A DNA stretch of 64,000 nucleotides from Oscarella lobularis. Lineage: Eukaryota > Porifera > Homoscleromorpha > Homosclerophorida > Oscarellidae. The notes under the pieces were generated by a model. It was given only the letters and a program-made list of their open reading frames with translations. It was not told the DNA's origin and searched no databases. The stretch spans positions 2,976,001 to 3,040,000 of the forward strand of contig NC_089176.1 of the NCBI RefSeq assembly GCF_947507565.1, given 5' to 3'. Positions 1 to 25,245 of this stretch are shown here, piece after piece (position 1 is the stretch's first letter; every line of letters starts with the position of its first letter). Made by a program: the position numbers and the translations under genes.

Positions 1-623
1 CATCCATCGTTGGTATTGTGCTGTTAGTCTTTGTTTCTCGTGGAATTATTGATGAAACTCGAATTCAAGGACGCCTAGCATGCAAACTAAGCTACTCATG
101 TTTTGTTGAAGATTCAAACCGTTCAGATTCGACCTGCAAATACAGACCTGTCCAGGCCTGCGACACCAACGTCTCTGATACACAACTTTACTGTGTTCAC
201 CTACGCCACGCAGTTATCGGATCCAATTCTGATTTGATTTCGGCCTACGGTATTGCGACTTCGGTCTATGTCGGTGTTATGGCAGGCATTAAAGCTCTTC
301 TCACGGTGGTTGAAGTACTTTGTGCTTTCATAAAGAAAAACACCAGCAAATGCAGACCTACCACAGTTGTAGCTTTGATCATGGCAGTTTGCGTTTGCAT
401 ACCATCGTTTGCTGTAGAGCTCTGGTACGCCAGTCAGAATGGAAAACAGGCAGTCACGGGTAGCTTGATTTTTACAACATTGGCATGCCTCGCACTAACT
501 CAACTCACAATAAGCTCCAGCTATGGACTGCTTGAAAGCGATTTACCGTGGAAAAAAATCGAGAGGGCTGAAAGCTCCGAGTCAGCTGAAACAACCCCGC
601 TGATATCTGTTGAAGTAAATTAA
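1..623 (+). CDS. Multi-pass membrane protein, C-terminal part (partial at window edge)
   Basis: The reading frame is open from the first bases of the window to a TAA at 621-623, so the gene begins upstream. About 205 residues are visible. There are four hydrophobic stretches: one right at the window start, one near residues 80-105 with alternating Gly/Ala/Val, one near 118-140 and one near 150-172. Between the first and second lies a Cys-containing loop of about 60 residues (six Cys), probably extracellular and disulfide-bonded. The tail is short and acidic/Ser-rich. I do not recognise the family; a tetraspanning or larger transporter or receptor-like protein is possible. Confidence that it is coding is moderate, based on the hydrophobic pattern and the long open frame. 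Confidence 0.55.
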   Translation, partial: SIVGIVLLVFVSRGIIDETRIQGRLACKLSYSCFVEDSNRSDSTCKYRPVQACDTNVSDTQLYCVHLRHAVIGSNSDLISAYGIATSVYVGVMAGIKALLTVVEVLCAFIKKNTSKCRPTTVVALIMAVCVCIPSFAVELWYASQNGKQAVTGSLIFTTLACLALTQLTISSSYGLLESDLPWKKIERAESSESAETTPLISVEVN

Positions 624-1076
624 TCTTGCGTTCGTGCTTGTCGTCTTTTTATGACTACGAAAAGACCGCACATTTAAACCACCCTACTATGGCATCCCAT
701 TTATAAACTTGCCTTTTGTGTTTCTCTTTTAGACTTTAGTTGATGTACAAAAATTTCAGAGAAAAACCGTGATGTCGCAATTACCACACAACGAACACAG
801 AACGGTTTAGAAAACCATACTGAATGCAACACAAACGTCAGTCCTAGCTGCCAACCGAGCCAGCAGTTCTTGTTGACAAGTTTACACACAAAACAAAAAA
901 AATCGACTTTAGCGACGAGCGAGGCAAACGATGGGCGTGGGAAACGAGAGGGAGAGCGCTACTGAATACTTCTAAGAACTTGCCTCGTGCCTCAGTTGTT
1001 TCTTTGACGGCGACTCGGACTCAGATGCATTTTTCCCGAAAGCTCTTCACAATTTCGTTCTCTCGTCGTCGCACTA
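624..1076. other. Intergenic, convergent 3' flanks; no gene seen
   Basis: This lies between the stop of the membrane protein gene (+) and the stop of SMG1 (-). It holds only short open frames without recognisable similarity and is presumably the two 3' UTRs and terminators. Confidence 0.6.
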
Positions 1077-15788
<14,712 letters not shown>

Positions 15789-15952
15789 TTAGAAGCCGCC
15801 TTCGGTTCGGCATTGCTCCCTTCCTCTTCGCGTAACGCACGTTGGCACCATATGGCCAATAGTAAATACCGAATGGAATAGCAATGCACTCTATTGTCAA
15901 GTTGCATCAGAGATTTGATGCAATGCAACGGTTTAGCTACCAACGACAAAAA

Positions 15953-17041
15953 CTAGGCTGTGAGAGGTTCGGCCGTTTCCTTGCGTTTTTCTGTAATAAG
16001 AGAAAAATTAGGAAGTTGACATTTTTTATTGTACCGCTTACTTTCGGATATTTCTGTGTCAGGAACTTCTGGAAGTCGATCTCCAATGGGTGTAGCAATT
16101 TCATGATCAGGAGCTTCTGGTAATTTCAGTCCTGGCTCCGGAACCTTGAACAATGTGTGAATATCATTGTATAAAAATCTTCTTCTTCAATCTGTCTCAC
16201 CCCAAGCAATTGATCCAGTTCTTTCAGCACTTCGTCTTCGTCTTCTTGCGACAGATTCTGTCCGAGAAGCTCGTCGATTTGCTACAAACAACAATGTCAC
16301 TCCTAATAGAAAACGGAATTCCAATTCCACACCTTCTGATATTCTATGGCATCTTGCGTATCGTCCATTATTTTCTCCACATCTTCCAAAGACATCATCT
16401 GAGAAAAATTTTGGCCTCTCCCTAAATGCCACTCCCATGATGGAATTCTAAACCTTGTGCATTGCCTCTAGAGCCTGATTGCCCTGTTTCATGCCTTCGA
16501 CCACGCGCATTTCTACTTGAGTAAACTCTAACGTTTGAGCCTAACAAAACGGCACCTCCAAATGTTAAACGCGCACTAATCAAATTAAATAATTCAGCAG
16601 TATACCATTTCCTCGAGATTGTTCAACTGCTTGTCCGTCTTATCCAGCAACGATTCCTGATATCTCTTTTTCTTCAAAAGAAGCTTGGCTCTCCTGCAAA
16701 AAGAAAAAATGAGCTTCCGGAAGTACTCGTCATCAAGAAAGAACACACTCTTTTTTGCCCTGTTTCAGCAACTCTTTGGCGAGATTTCTCTCTCTCTCCA
16801 ACTGAGCGACAATCTAATCCATCGTGCACAACGCAGAAACTGGCACAGTTGCATTGTTTTACCTTTTTCTGATACTGCTTCAATTTGTCGCGCTGTTTCT
16901 TCAATTCCTGCGCAGAAACGGATCGACGAAAGTATGAGGCATACGAATAAAGCGCACAAAAATCGCCCGATCTTGCTCCGTGATCCGACTGGCCTTCCTA
17001 TCGTCCCCCCGACCAAAAAGACGAGCAAAGAAAGCACCCAT
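15953..17041 (-). CDS. CHMP6: CHMP6, ESCRT-III subunit
   Basis: This is an ESCRT-III component that bridges ESCRT-II to CHMP4 on endosomal membranes. The start at 17041 gives MGAFFARLFGRG, with Gly2 available for N-myristoylation as in CHMP6. Next comes SRITEQDRAIF, an intron, then ELKKQRDKLKQYQKK, the basic helical core, the conserved MSFEDVEKIMDDTQDAIEYQ region near 16.3-16.4 kb, IDELLGQNLSQEDEDEVL, and an acidic tail PEAPDHEIATP...LPEVPDTEIS with MIM-like character. The last exon ends KKRKETAEPLTA-stop at 15953. The order and length match a roughly 200-residue CHMP6. It lies 165 bp upstream of SMG1 on the same strand. Upstream, at 17283 and 17341, are two CACGTG boxes and a GCCGCCAT element. 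Confidence 0.92.
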
Positions 17042-18830
17042 CGTTATCCGGGCGTATTCCATGAACTAAACGAATACGTTTTTACGCATGCACCGAGAAG
17101 AAGCGCTGTATTGTCCAAGAAAAAAGTTACAATCGTCCATGTCTAAACTTTAGAAGTAGACTAGGACCTACAGATGAGAAAACAGTTAAAAAATTAAACA
17201 GGGGCAATAGTGTACGGAGTGAGTCGATTGAAGCGTGGTCTAAAGTAGAAACGACTCGATAAAGCAAACGAAAACGAAGGACCACGTGGAGCCGCCATTG
17301 TTTTAGCGCGAAAATCAGCCACCGTACGATACCGTAAAGATCACGTGAAAAATTGGCGCGAGTTTTCTCGGCGAACCAGCGACTCGTTGCCCCGGTGAAT
17401 CAAAGACAATGCCGTCACCAACGGATATTGCATAACGATTGCATCAGCTTTCGTATAAAAGCCGCTGCGCGCTGCGCACAACTTCAGTTCTGGTTAGGTG
17501 GGGAAAGCCTAAAGGGCGGAACCCTGGAGGTCGTCGGCGTTGGGAAAGCCATGGTCATGTCAACATCAAACGTGCTCAGCCGGTTGCCAATCCTTGCTGA
17601 AGCTGTAAGGTGCAGTGGATGAGCGTCGCGCGAGTTCTTCTCGTGGCGCGCGATTGGCACTGGGAAAGTCATAAAAGGTCCGTTGGATTTCATATATTGA
17701 GAAAAACAGTATAAGAGAAGAACAGAGAGACAGGGAACAACAGCAAAGGACGAAAAACAACAACAGCTAAAACATAAATACATACAAGGGAGGGGTTAAT
17801 GGGTATTGGAATTGCAGCGTGTGCTAGCCACCGCCGCAAGACTAAGGGAGGCTGTCTGACTTGGGTCGCGAAGTCTGGCGTCCGCGTTATACCGAGTTGG
17901 CGTCAGGCTCAGATCAGTTCACTTTCCCGCCAAAGAAACGTGTGGGGGGCCCAGTGTCTCGTGGCTGTTTCTCACTCGGCTTAGTGACCTATAGCCTAAG
18001 ATGACCTGACTTCCCAGACCAAATTCAAAGCACGTACAAGTTGACCTCTGGCTGTGTGTGGACTCGCGTTCGGCGCCTTCCCTCAACCCGGTAGTCCCGC
18101 TTCCTCTCAAGCGAAGGACTATGGCCCCATGGGTCGCGGTGCAACGAGGTCGGGGGGACGGTGTGGGAGAGCCGTTCTCGATCCTAGGCCGCACCGTCGT
18201 GGTTGAGCCTATGATTCCACGGCTCGCTCTCAATCATTTTTGGGCTACAAAGCGTTCGAACCTCCACGCGGTGTAGCCTGGATTGCGCCAATACGAACGC
18301 AGGACTACAAGGTACGTACACGGTTAGATTGAACAGATAATGGCTTTTGTTTTTTAGGTGCTTTTCTACACTGAAAGACCGGGCGAAAGATCTCGAGAGT
18401 TCGATCATATGGCGCATCGATCGCCACGTCGCATTTCGACGCGAAGAATCAAGATCCACTGTTGAGGCACGTGTATGCATGCTTAGACGTTTGTAAACGC
18501 TCGTTTTCACGGACAAAATGCGTTTTTTCTCAACAAAGCAAATGCGCATACGTATGCATCCGGGTGTCTTTCGCCTTTTCGTTTCGTTGGAGCCCGAATT
18601 CAGTGTGTGCTCGACGACGTGTATGACTTCTTTCACGTGCAGTGCGACTGTGCACACACATCGCAACGCGTCCAGACCTCGAGCAGCCGTTCTAGCGAGC
18701 GATATGCCTGGCCTTCAGTGTAGATTTTCAACTGTGCATGCCCAAATTTATTTCATTAAAATATCTAGTTGTGAGTTCAACCGGCCATCATGCAGTCAGT
18801 AATAGTAGATTGTTCCAGCATAGACTCCAG
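17042..18830. other. 1.8-kb non-coding interval; possible structured RNA gene
   Basis: No conserved protein segment was found on either strand. The 1.8-kb length is exceptional for this gene-dense window. A GC-rich stretch at about 17450-17680 follows a TATAAAA-like element (17455) and has repeated GGGAAAG words. A second GC-rich stretch at about 17810-18280 contains many short complementary segments (for example GCGAACGC/GCGTTCG-type pairs). These could be non-coding RNA genes. I compared them mentally with 7SL, RNase P, RNase MRP, 7SK, U3 and U17 and could not support any identity. The part nearest 17041 should hold the CHMP6 promoter. Confidence 0.3.
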
Positions 18831-21733
18831 CTATACCGCCGCACGTTCATCAAAGAACCTTTGCCTCAGATTATGATCTAAATCCAGGCAGAAAGTATCC
18901 GTAACAGGAATGCAGGTGAAGTACTTGCACCCGTCGCAATTCAAATCAACAAGATAGAAGAGCAAGAAGAAGAGGACAAGCAGAGCAATGCACACGGGTA
19001 GGCATACAGCAATCATGATGATTTTCGTTCTTTTCTTCGTTCCAATCGATGGGAGGAAGGAGGCGGAGAGCAGAAGCCCAAAGATAAAACCACCTACGTG
19101 CGCGTAATTGTCGACGTAGGGAAGAAGGCCAAGTACAAATAGAATGATAAGGATGAGAGCTAATTTGAGCAGCTGGGCAACGGGGTTGACAATGATATTC
19201 CACTGCTGAATGACGTCCATGATGAGAGCAGCAAATAAGCCGAATATGGCTCCAGACGGACCGACTTCCGCTTGGTAGGGAGTGAAGAAAGCGCTGACAA
19301 TGTTTCCGCCAACTCCGCTAAATACGAAGATAATCATCATACGATACCAGCCGGCGAGTTTCTCAATGTCTCGGCCGATAATGAATTCAACGACCAAGCT
19401 GATGATGCAGTGAATAACACTAGAAAAAATATCGATTTTTGAGTTGATCCGTAAAGTACTGTTAGCTACTTACCCGACGTGAAGAAAGAGAGATATCCAA
19501 ATCCGATAGATCTGATCGGGTTCGTTGGGATGGAGGAAGTCTGTAAGACCACATATGTCTTCCATGCAATCAACCTATAAGGATTAATATATTACGACGA
19601 GGAGCCTTTTTTCCTCAACGCACGTCAGCACAAAGCCTCTCATCTTCGTGAAAGAATCCGTCGTAGAAATCGCACTCGTCTTTCGTCGCCATGATGCATT
19701 CGCCTTGAATGCCGACGCAGCACGGACGACCGGTCACCTCCTGACATTCCAATTGAGGCTCTTCGAGCGAGAAGAAATTGCGGCAAGTCTACAAAGACGT
19801 GCAACATCGAATGAACGACTCTTTTCTTTTTTTTCGTGTGCGCACGTACAGCCCACTTTGATACGTCATTTTTCCAGGGAGGACTCACGCCGCTAGATTG
19901 AGGATTGGAACAAACTCTGACGACAAGAAAACGTCAGAAAGATTCTCGGCGCCACTATGTCACGAAAATCACCTCGGCGCTTCCTTGCATAGGGGTCCTG
20001 ACGTTCTTGTTACATTTTCATTCTTACCACGCCCAGGGTAGGTTACGTTGTATTTGATGAATTCCGTAAACAGGCTCTGTAGTACAGACACGTGAAATTG
20101 GAATAAAGATACACGGTGCAATTACCTTGCTGCACTCGTTTGACGAAACATAAACGCAGCCAGCTCGGTCCAAACGAACGCAGCAGCCGAAATCCTCGAT
20201 TTCAGCGCGTCTTTCTCTATCGATTGCATCAAAAACGCGACGGTCTCGTCGCATGCACGGAGCGAATTTAGCACCGAGAAGAATGAGATTTTCCTACAGA
20301 ATGCGCGAAAATTGCATCAGAGGAACAAAAGGTCAACGTTTTCTTACATAACTGGGACCAATCCAAAAGTTCTGCTCGACTGCGTAACCTCGGCTTTCAA
20401 TAGCAAGACTCGTGGTCATGATCTAAAGAGAAAAAAATGATTATAGCTGTTCTTACCACAGAAATATCCTTTATACTTGTGCCTGCTTGGTTTTGAATTC
20501 GAATCCAATAGGTGCCACTCCATAGACGGCCATAGACACAATTAAGACAATCACCTGGACCGTCATCAGCCACCAAGTGAAGTAGGGTCTGCAGACCACA
20601 ATAATTCAACTCACTTTCCTAATAAAGTGTCTGTCGTCTCTTCTACTCACCTGTAAATTTCCGGGTCTTTTATCTTTTGAATCACCTTCTCTGGCAGGTC
20701 GTAATAGTCTTTGTAAGTCCTGTTGAACCACCTGCCAACTATTCCAATTCCAGCGCGACGTCGATTGTCATTCGATGCCTTTCGCAGCAGATCGTCGCGT
20801 CGAAGTCCCCGCGTCCTTCTGTTTTCTCGCGCGGGCGTCCAAGACGACCTGTTTGGAGGTAAGTCTGCGTGAAAGAGAAAACGGGAGCCGATTTACGTAC
20901 CCATCGATAACATCCTCAGGCGGCCGTGATCCTGTCAGTTCCACAGACGTAGCTATTGCCTTGGCTGGTTCTATTCTTCCACCATCCGTATGATCTGCTC
21001 TGTCGTCGGCGCCAAAGTAGGATCGACCATCATCAGAAATCTACGTCGACGCAAAGACACTTTCATTCTCTGGCCGAGATGCAAAATAAAAAGGCCAAAC
21101 GACTTACATCCGATGCTTCGTCAGAATCTTCGTCTGGAACAAAACTTCTCGCTTCCTCGTGAACCGGCGGTGCAGGATGACCAACTGGCGCTGGCTTTGG
21201 CTACAAATAAGGGGTGGGGCTTAATTCTATATACATAACGTATGACGTCTTACCTTGACGAGAGTTCTAATTCCGCTAACGACCATCGAGAATACGGACG
21301 GCATCGGCGGCCGAATGCGATGCTCGGGCGCTTTGCCGATGACGCGCTTTCGTCCCGTTTTTTCTGTGGTCAGACGCTGCTTCTCCATGGGAATTCCGCC
21401 GTCGCCGCCGCCGTCTACGTCGTCGTCGTCGTCGTCGTCGTCATCCGGGCGCGTCGCGATAAGCCACCTTTGCTTCATGTGAAGCCTGCGCCTCGCCTGC
21501 CATACTTTTCGATCTTCCTCGTCGTCTTCAATGCCAAAAAATTCCTTCAAGCGGTCTTTCCACCACTGCCGCTTTTTCCACGACCTTTCGGGAGCGAAGA
21601 GGATACTTGACCACGCCCGTCCTGCCTTACCCGCTTACACTTTCTCCTTTTTCGATCGTTCGGGAATTCGACCGCGCAACGAAAGCATGCGACGACGTTT
21701 GAGCGGCGTTTCCTCCTCTTCCTGACGCGACAT
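18831..21733 (-). CDS. iRhom-type rhomboid-superfamily protein with a GPSG active-site motif
   Basis: iRhoms (RHBDF1/2) are ER/Golgi rhomboid-like proteins that guide ADAM17 and EGFR-ligand trafficking. The start at 21733 gives [15 protein letters not shown], followed by a long cytosolic N-terminus with basic and poly-Asp stretches (GTC/GAC repeat near 21417-21440). The Cys-rich iRhom homology domain follows ([12 protein letters not shown], then [15 protein letters not shown], near 19.62-19.75 kb). Next are [25 protein letters not shown], the rhomboid core [13 protein letters not shown] (about 19.25 kb) and [14 protein letters not shown] (about 19.1 kb), a last membrane segment and a Cys-containing tail. 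The proline before the active-site position and the iRhom homology domain place it with iRhoms. Unlike vertebrate iRhoms (GPAG), the serine position is still Ser, and the His is present. Confidence 0.9.
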
Positions 21734-21966
21734 TCTTCCGAGGTGGTGGCGTTCAATGACAAAGTACGCTACCTGCACATCCTGTCACGTGACATGGATT
21801 TTACGTCACTAAAGAAACGGTCAAACTAAAATTTTACTCTGCAGCTCGTAGTGTACTATTTTATCGTCCACTACTCCACTACACCGGAAAAAAAGTTGCA
21901 ATTTACGTAAATTGTTATTTGTTTGTATGTGCGCATGCTTCGACCTAACTTCCGGATTGACGTGTG
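21734..21966. promoter_or_regulatory. Shared divergent promoter of the iRhom gene and GALK1, with TGTCACGTGACA palindrome
   Basis: The two start codons are 233 bp apart on opposite strands. At about 21783-21794 lies the perfect 12-bp palindrome TGTCACGTGACA, an E-box of the CACGTG class like those bound by MITF/TFE, USF and MYC family factors. Which factor binds, and which gene it controls, is inference. Confidence 0.45.
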
Positions 21967-23450
21967 ATGGCGCTGAAAGCAGCGGTTGCTCTTTTCCGAT
22001 CACGCTTCGACGGCTCGGAGCCAAAGATAGCGGCCTGCGCTCCGGGACGCGTAAATCTAATAGGCGAACACACGGACTACTGCGACGGCTTTGTATTTCC
22101 AATGGTATGAGAGCTTCCATTGTCTACTTTTAGTAGTTCTGATTTGCGCGGGCCGAAAGGCTCTGGATAGAGTTACAGTCGTCGTTGGACGAGCCGTAGA
22201 AGGCGATCGTTGTACTATCGTCTCCGCAGCGTCTCAAATCGACGAGAAGGACGCGATTGTCGTTTTCGACCGCCCCACCCCCTCGACGCCCACGCAGCGC
22301 GACGAGCCGAAATGGGCGAACTACGTCCGCGGTGTTCTGGCGACGTTCGACGACAATCGCGGCAATGTCCCGGCGTTCGAAGCGGCAATTGCGACGACGG
22401 TGCCGCTCGGCGGCGGCCTTTCGAGCTCGGCGGCGCTCGAAGTCGCCGCATACGCGTTTCTCGACGCTCTCTGTCCCGATCACGTGCCGCGTCGAAGCGA
22501 CGAAGAGAAGGCACTTCTCTGTCAGAAAGCCGAACACGAGTACGCAGGCGTGCCTTGCGGTATAATGGATCAATTCATTGCTGTCATGGGCAAAGAGGGT
22601 CACGCTCTAAAAATAGACTGCAGGTGAGAAGAGAAGGTTTCTTTTAATTAATATGTTCACCTGTCTTCTTGGGAGGATTAGGACTCAGAAGGGAGATTTG
22701 GTGCCTCTGACCGATCCTTCTGTTACTGTTCTCATCACCAATTCTCACGTGAGGCATGAGTTGAGCGGATCAGAGTATCCGAAGCGAGTGCAGCAGTGCG
22801 ATGGCGCTGCCAGGGCACTGGGAAAAGCGGATCGAAAGGGACTGAGAGATCTAAAACTTGAAGACGTTGAAGGTGAATATTATAACCATAAGGCTGTCAT
22901 TTACAATACGTATTGATTTAGCTGCGAAATCGAAATTTGACGACGAGCTTCAGTACAAGAGAGCCAAGCACGTCGTGTCAGAAAACGCGAGGACAAACGA
23001 AGCTGCTGAGGCTCTTCACCGTGGAGACTATACCCTCTTCGGAAAGCTGATGAACGAAAGCCACGAGTCATTGAAGTCCGTTAGAAACTCCTGTAGAGAC
23101 AAAGAATGATTAGACGAATTCTTTCACATAGGAACGACTTTGAGGTGAGCTGCGTCCAGTTGGATACGTTGACCGAGCTTGCTCGCGAAGTGGACGGCGT
23201 CTTTGGATCGCGAATGACCGGCGGCGGCTTTGGAGGATGCACGGTGACTCTCGTCAAGTCGACGGCAGTGCAAGCGACGCAAGAGCATATACTGGTAACG
23301 TGCATTCGCAAAAGATGAGCGCTCCCATGACATTTCTCTCTTCTCTGTTAGAAAAAGTATCCTGAGAAGTATCCCACTCCGACGTTTTTCACATCTGCAC
23401 CGGGAATGGGAGCTCACGTCATTACCTTGGCAAGGGCAGTTGAAGAATAA
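21967..23450 (+). CDS. GALK1: Galactokinase
   Basis: This GHMP-family enzyme phosphorylates galactose to galactose-1-phosphate in the Leloir pathway, in the cytosol. The start at 21967 gives [14 protein letters not shown]. All three family signatures are present: [16 protein letters not shown] in exon 1 (about 22.05 kb), [13 protein letters not shown] (about 22.4 kb; ATP-phosphate loop) and [11 protein letters not shown] (about 23.21 kb). Exon 2 is long (22160-22623) and carries [12 protein letters not shown]. Later exons give [19 protein letters not shown], the [20 protein letters not shown] helix and a C-terminus [18 protein letters not shown]-stop. The last codons overlap an AATAAA (23446-23451), with a second AATAAA near 23538. 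GALK1 rather than the GALK2/GALNAC kinase is favoured by length (about 390 residues) and the ending. Confidence 0.95.
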
Positions 23451-23617
23451 ATAATATTCACTTGATTTTTTACGTGCTTAGTGTTTTTTCTACCTTGGTG
23501 ATCATTTTCTATTCCGTTATTCCTAACTGTAACAATGAATAAAATTTGTGTAAACTTACAGTGTTGGGATTGCAAACTAAATTTATTTTCCTGTAAGCCT
23601 CTTTGAAACATTAGCAT

Positions 23618-25186
23618 TTAGTCAACGTCAACTGTACTGTCGTCAGGCCAGTCCTTTTCGCTTGCTGCTGACTCACCTTGCCCTTCTTGATCATCATTGC
23701 CGAGGAAACTTTGCAATAAATTGCCTACACAAAAGCAGCGGGTGTGCAGCAAACCAAGAAAGGAACGACATGTACAACTACACGCACCTAACATTGCGTC
23801 AAGACCTTTCTTCTCAGAAGGAAGGGGAAGTCCAAAATAGCTGTTACCAATTCTGCCGAGAAGCTGAAGGAAAGATCATATAGGCGTTTTATAAAATGTT
23901 TTAGTATTTGGAACGTACATATTGGTAATCTGGGTCTCTTTCCAGTGATGGCTGATACAATTTGCATATCAAATTATATATACTAACAATTTTCCTTTAA
24001 AACAGAGAGACAAACGTATTTATTTCAAGGATCCTCTCTGTGTTTACAGCAACAAACCTTTCTATTGACAGAAATAGCATTGCCAGGAAATTAAAAAGTG
24101 GCATTTTGAATGGATGGCACATGCTAGAGAAAGCCGGATGCTGCTTGACGTAGTCACTAAAGAGTGTGCGCGCATTCGTGACTTTTTGGAGAACCAGTAA
24201 ACTAAACAATTGGTGCAACTCCAACAAAATAAATAAATAAAAGGTGGGACCCCTTCTTACTGTAAGACTGCCTGTGAGACAAATAAATCGTATTCTCCTG
24301 GATATCCTTTCTTTACTGACACTTCCACTAACATTGTAGCAAATTCAGACGGATAGTCGCAGTAGAGAAAATGCTGGCGAGATGTAGCATAGCACCCTTC
24401 TAACTCAGCACTTACTTGGGCACAAGAAACCGGGTCTTTTTTTTTACCTTTCCAGCATGAAAAGGCAGCCAATTGGTGAAGTCGAGGATGGCCGTATTTC
24501 TCCTCTTTCACAACACTTATTGTCCATCTGGCAAGCAAAGTCACGATGGGAGGAAGAGCACTCAACTGGCTTGCCTTATAGCTCGATTCATAAAGCGCAT
24601 CTTCTCATGGGGATGAGACCCGCCGAACAGTTCATACAAATGGGCAATCTGATCTGGGGCAGCATGTTTTAATTAATTTTTAGGAAGTTAGAAGAAGCAA
24701 GTGATACAGGAAAAAGAGCTCCCTGTGCTGGTCTACTAGAAACCCGCAGGGGTTTACTAGACTCTTAGCCACGTGTACACGCGTCCACGGTTTCGCTGTA
24801 TTACCTAGACGCTCGTCGTTCACTGGAAACTTTTCGGTCACCATCAGGTCCACGAAAAGGAGCGAAAGATCTAACCCGCTCCCAATCTGAAGGATAGTGT
24901 GAGTAACGAATGAGTCGGCCCAAACGAGATACGATTTGACCTGCTCGTGCTTTAGGAGGAGAGATGATCCGCCAAAGACGAGCTTCAGTGCTTCGTTCGT
25001 TCGCTTTTGGCTCATGTAGCTGCAAACGCGAGTCGGACCTCGAGGACTCCGTTTTTTCGCTTGCGTTTACCGAAAATAGACCGTTCTGTACATCTGGTGA
25101 GCTTCGTAGTATTTTCCGTCTTCGACGCTTGCTCTCAATTTCTCGACGACGCGAGATGTTCCTTCGCCTTTCTGTCTCGACGCCAT
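23618..25186 (-). CDS. GET4: GET4/TRC35, component of the tail-anchored-protein targeting complex
   Basis: GET4 bridges the BAG6-UBL4A complex and GET3/TRC40 in delivery of tail-anchored proteins to the ER. The start at 25186 gives [19 protein letters not shown], then [14 protein letters not shown], and the next exon [17 protein letters not shown] with SLLLKHEQ. Later blocks are [60 protein letters not shown] and [14 protein letters not shown], each collinear with animal GET4. The last exon reads [19 protein letters not shown] and ends in an acidic tail, matching the GNLL...MG ending of the family. The all-alpha repeat protein appears intact over about 320 residues. It converges on GALK1 with about 170 bp between stops. 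Confidence 0.93.
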
Positions 25187-25245
25187 AGCAGATTGATATC
25201 AAAGTAGACATTTTGTAATATTTATTTAGGAAATTTTTAGTTCAA

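Noticed and set aside
17810-18280. Candidate SRP (7SL) RNA, suggested by GGGAGGCTG and a TTATACCGAG-like segment
   Set aside because: The conserved SRP domain loop and helix 8 sequences could not be found on either strand.
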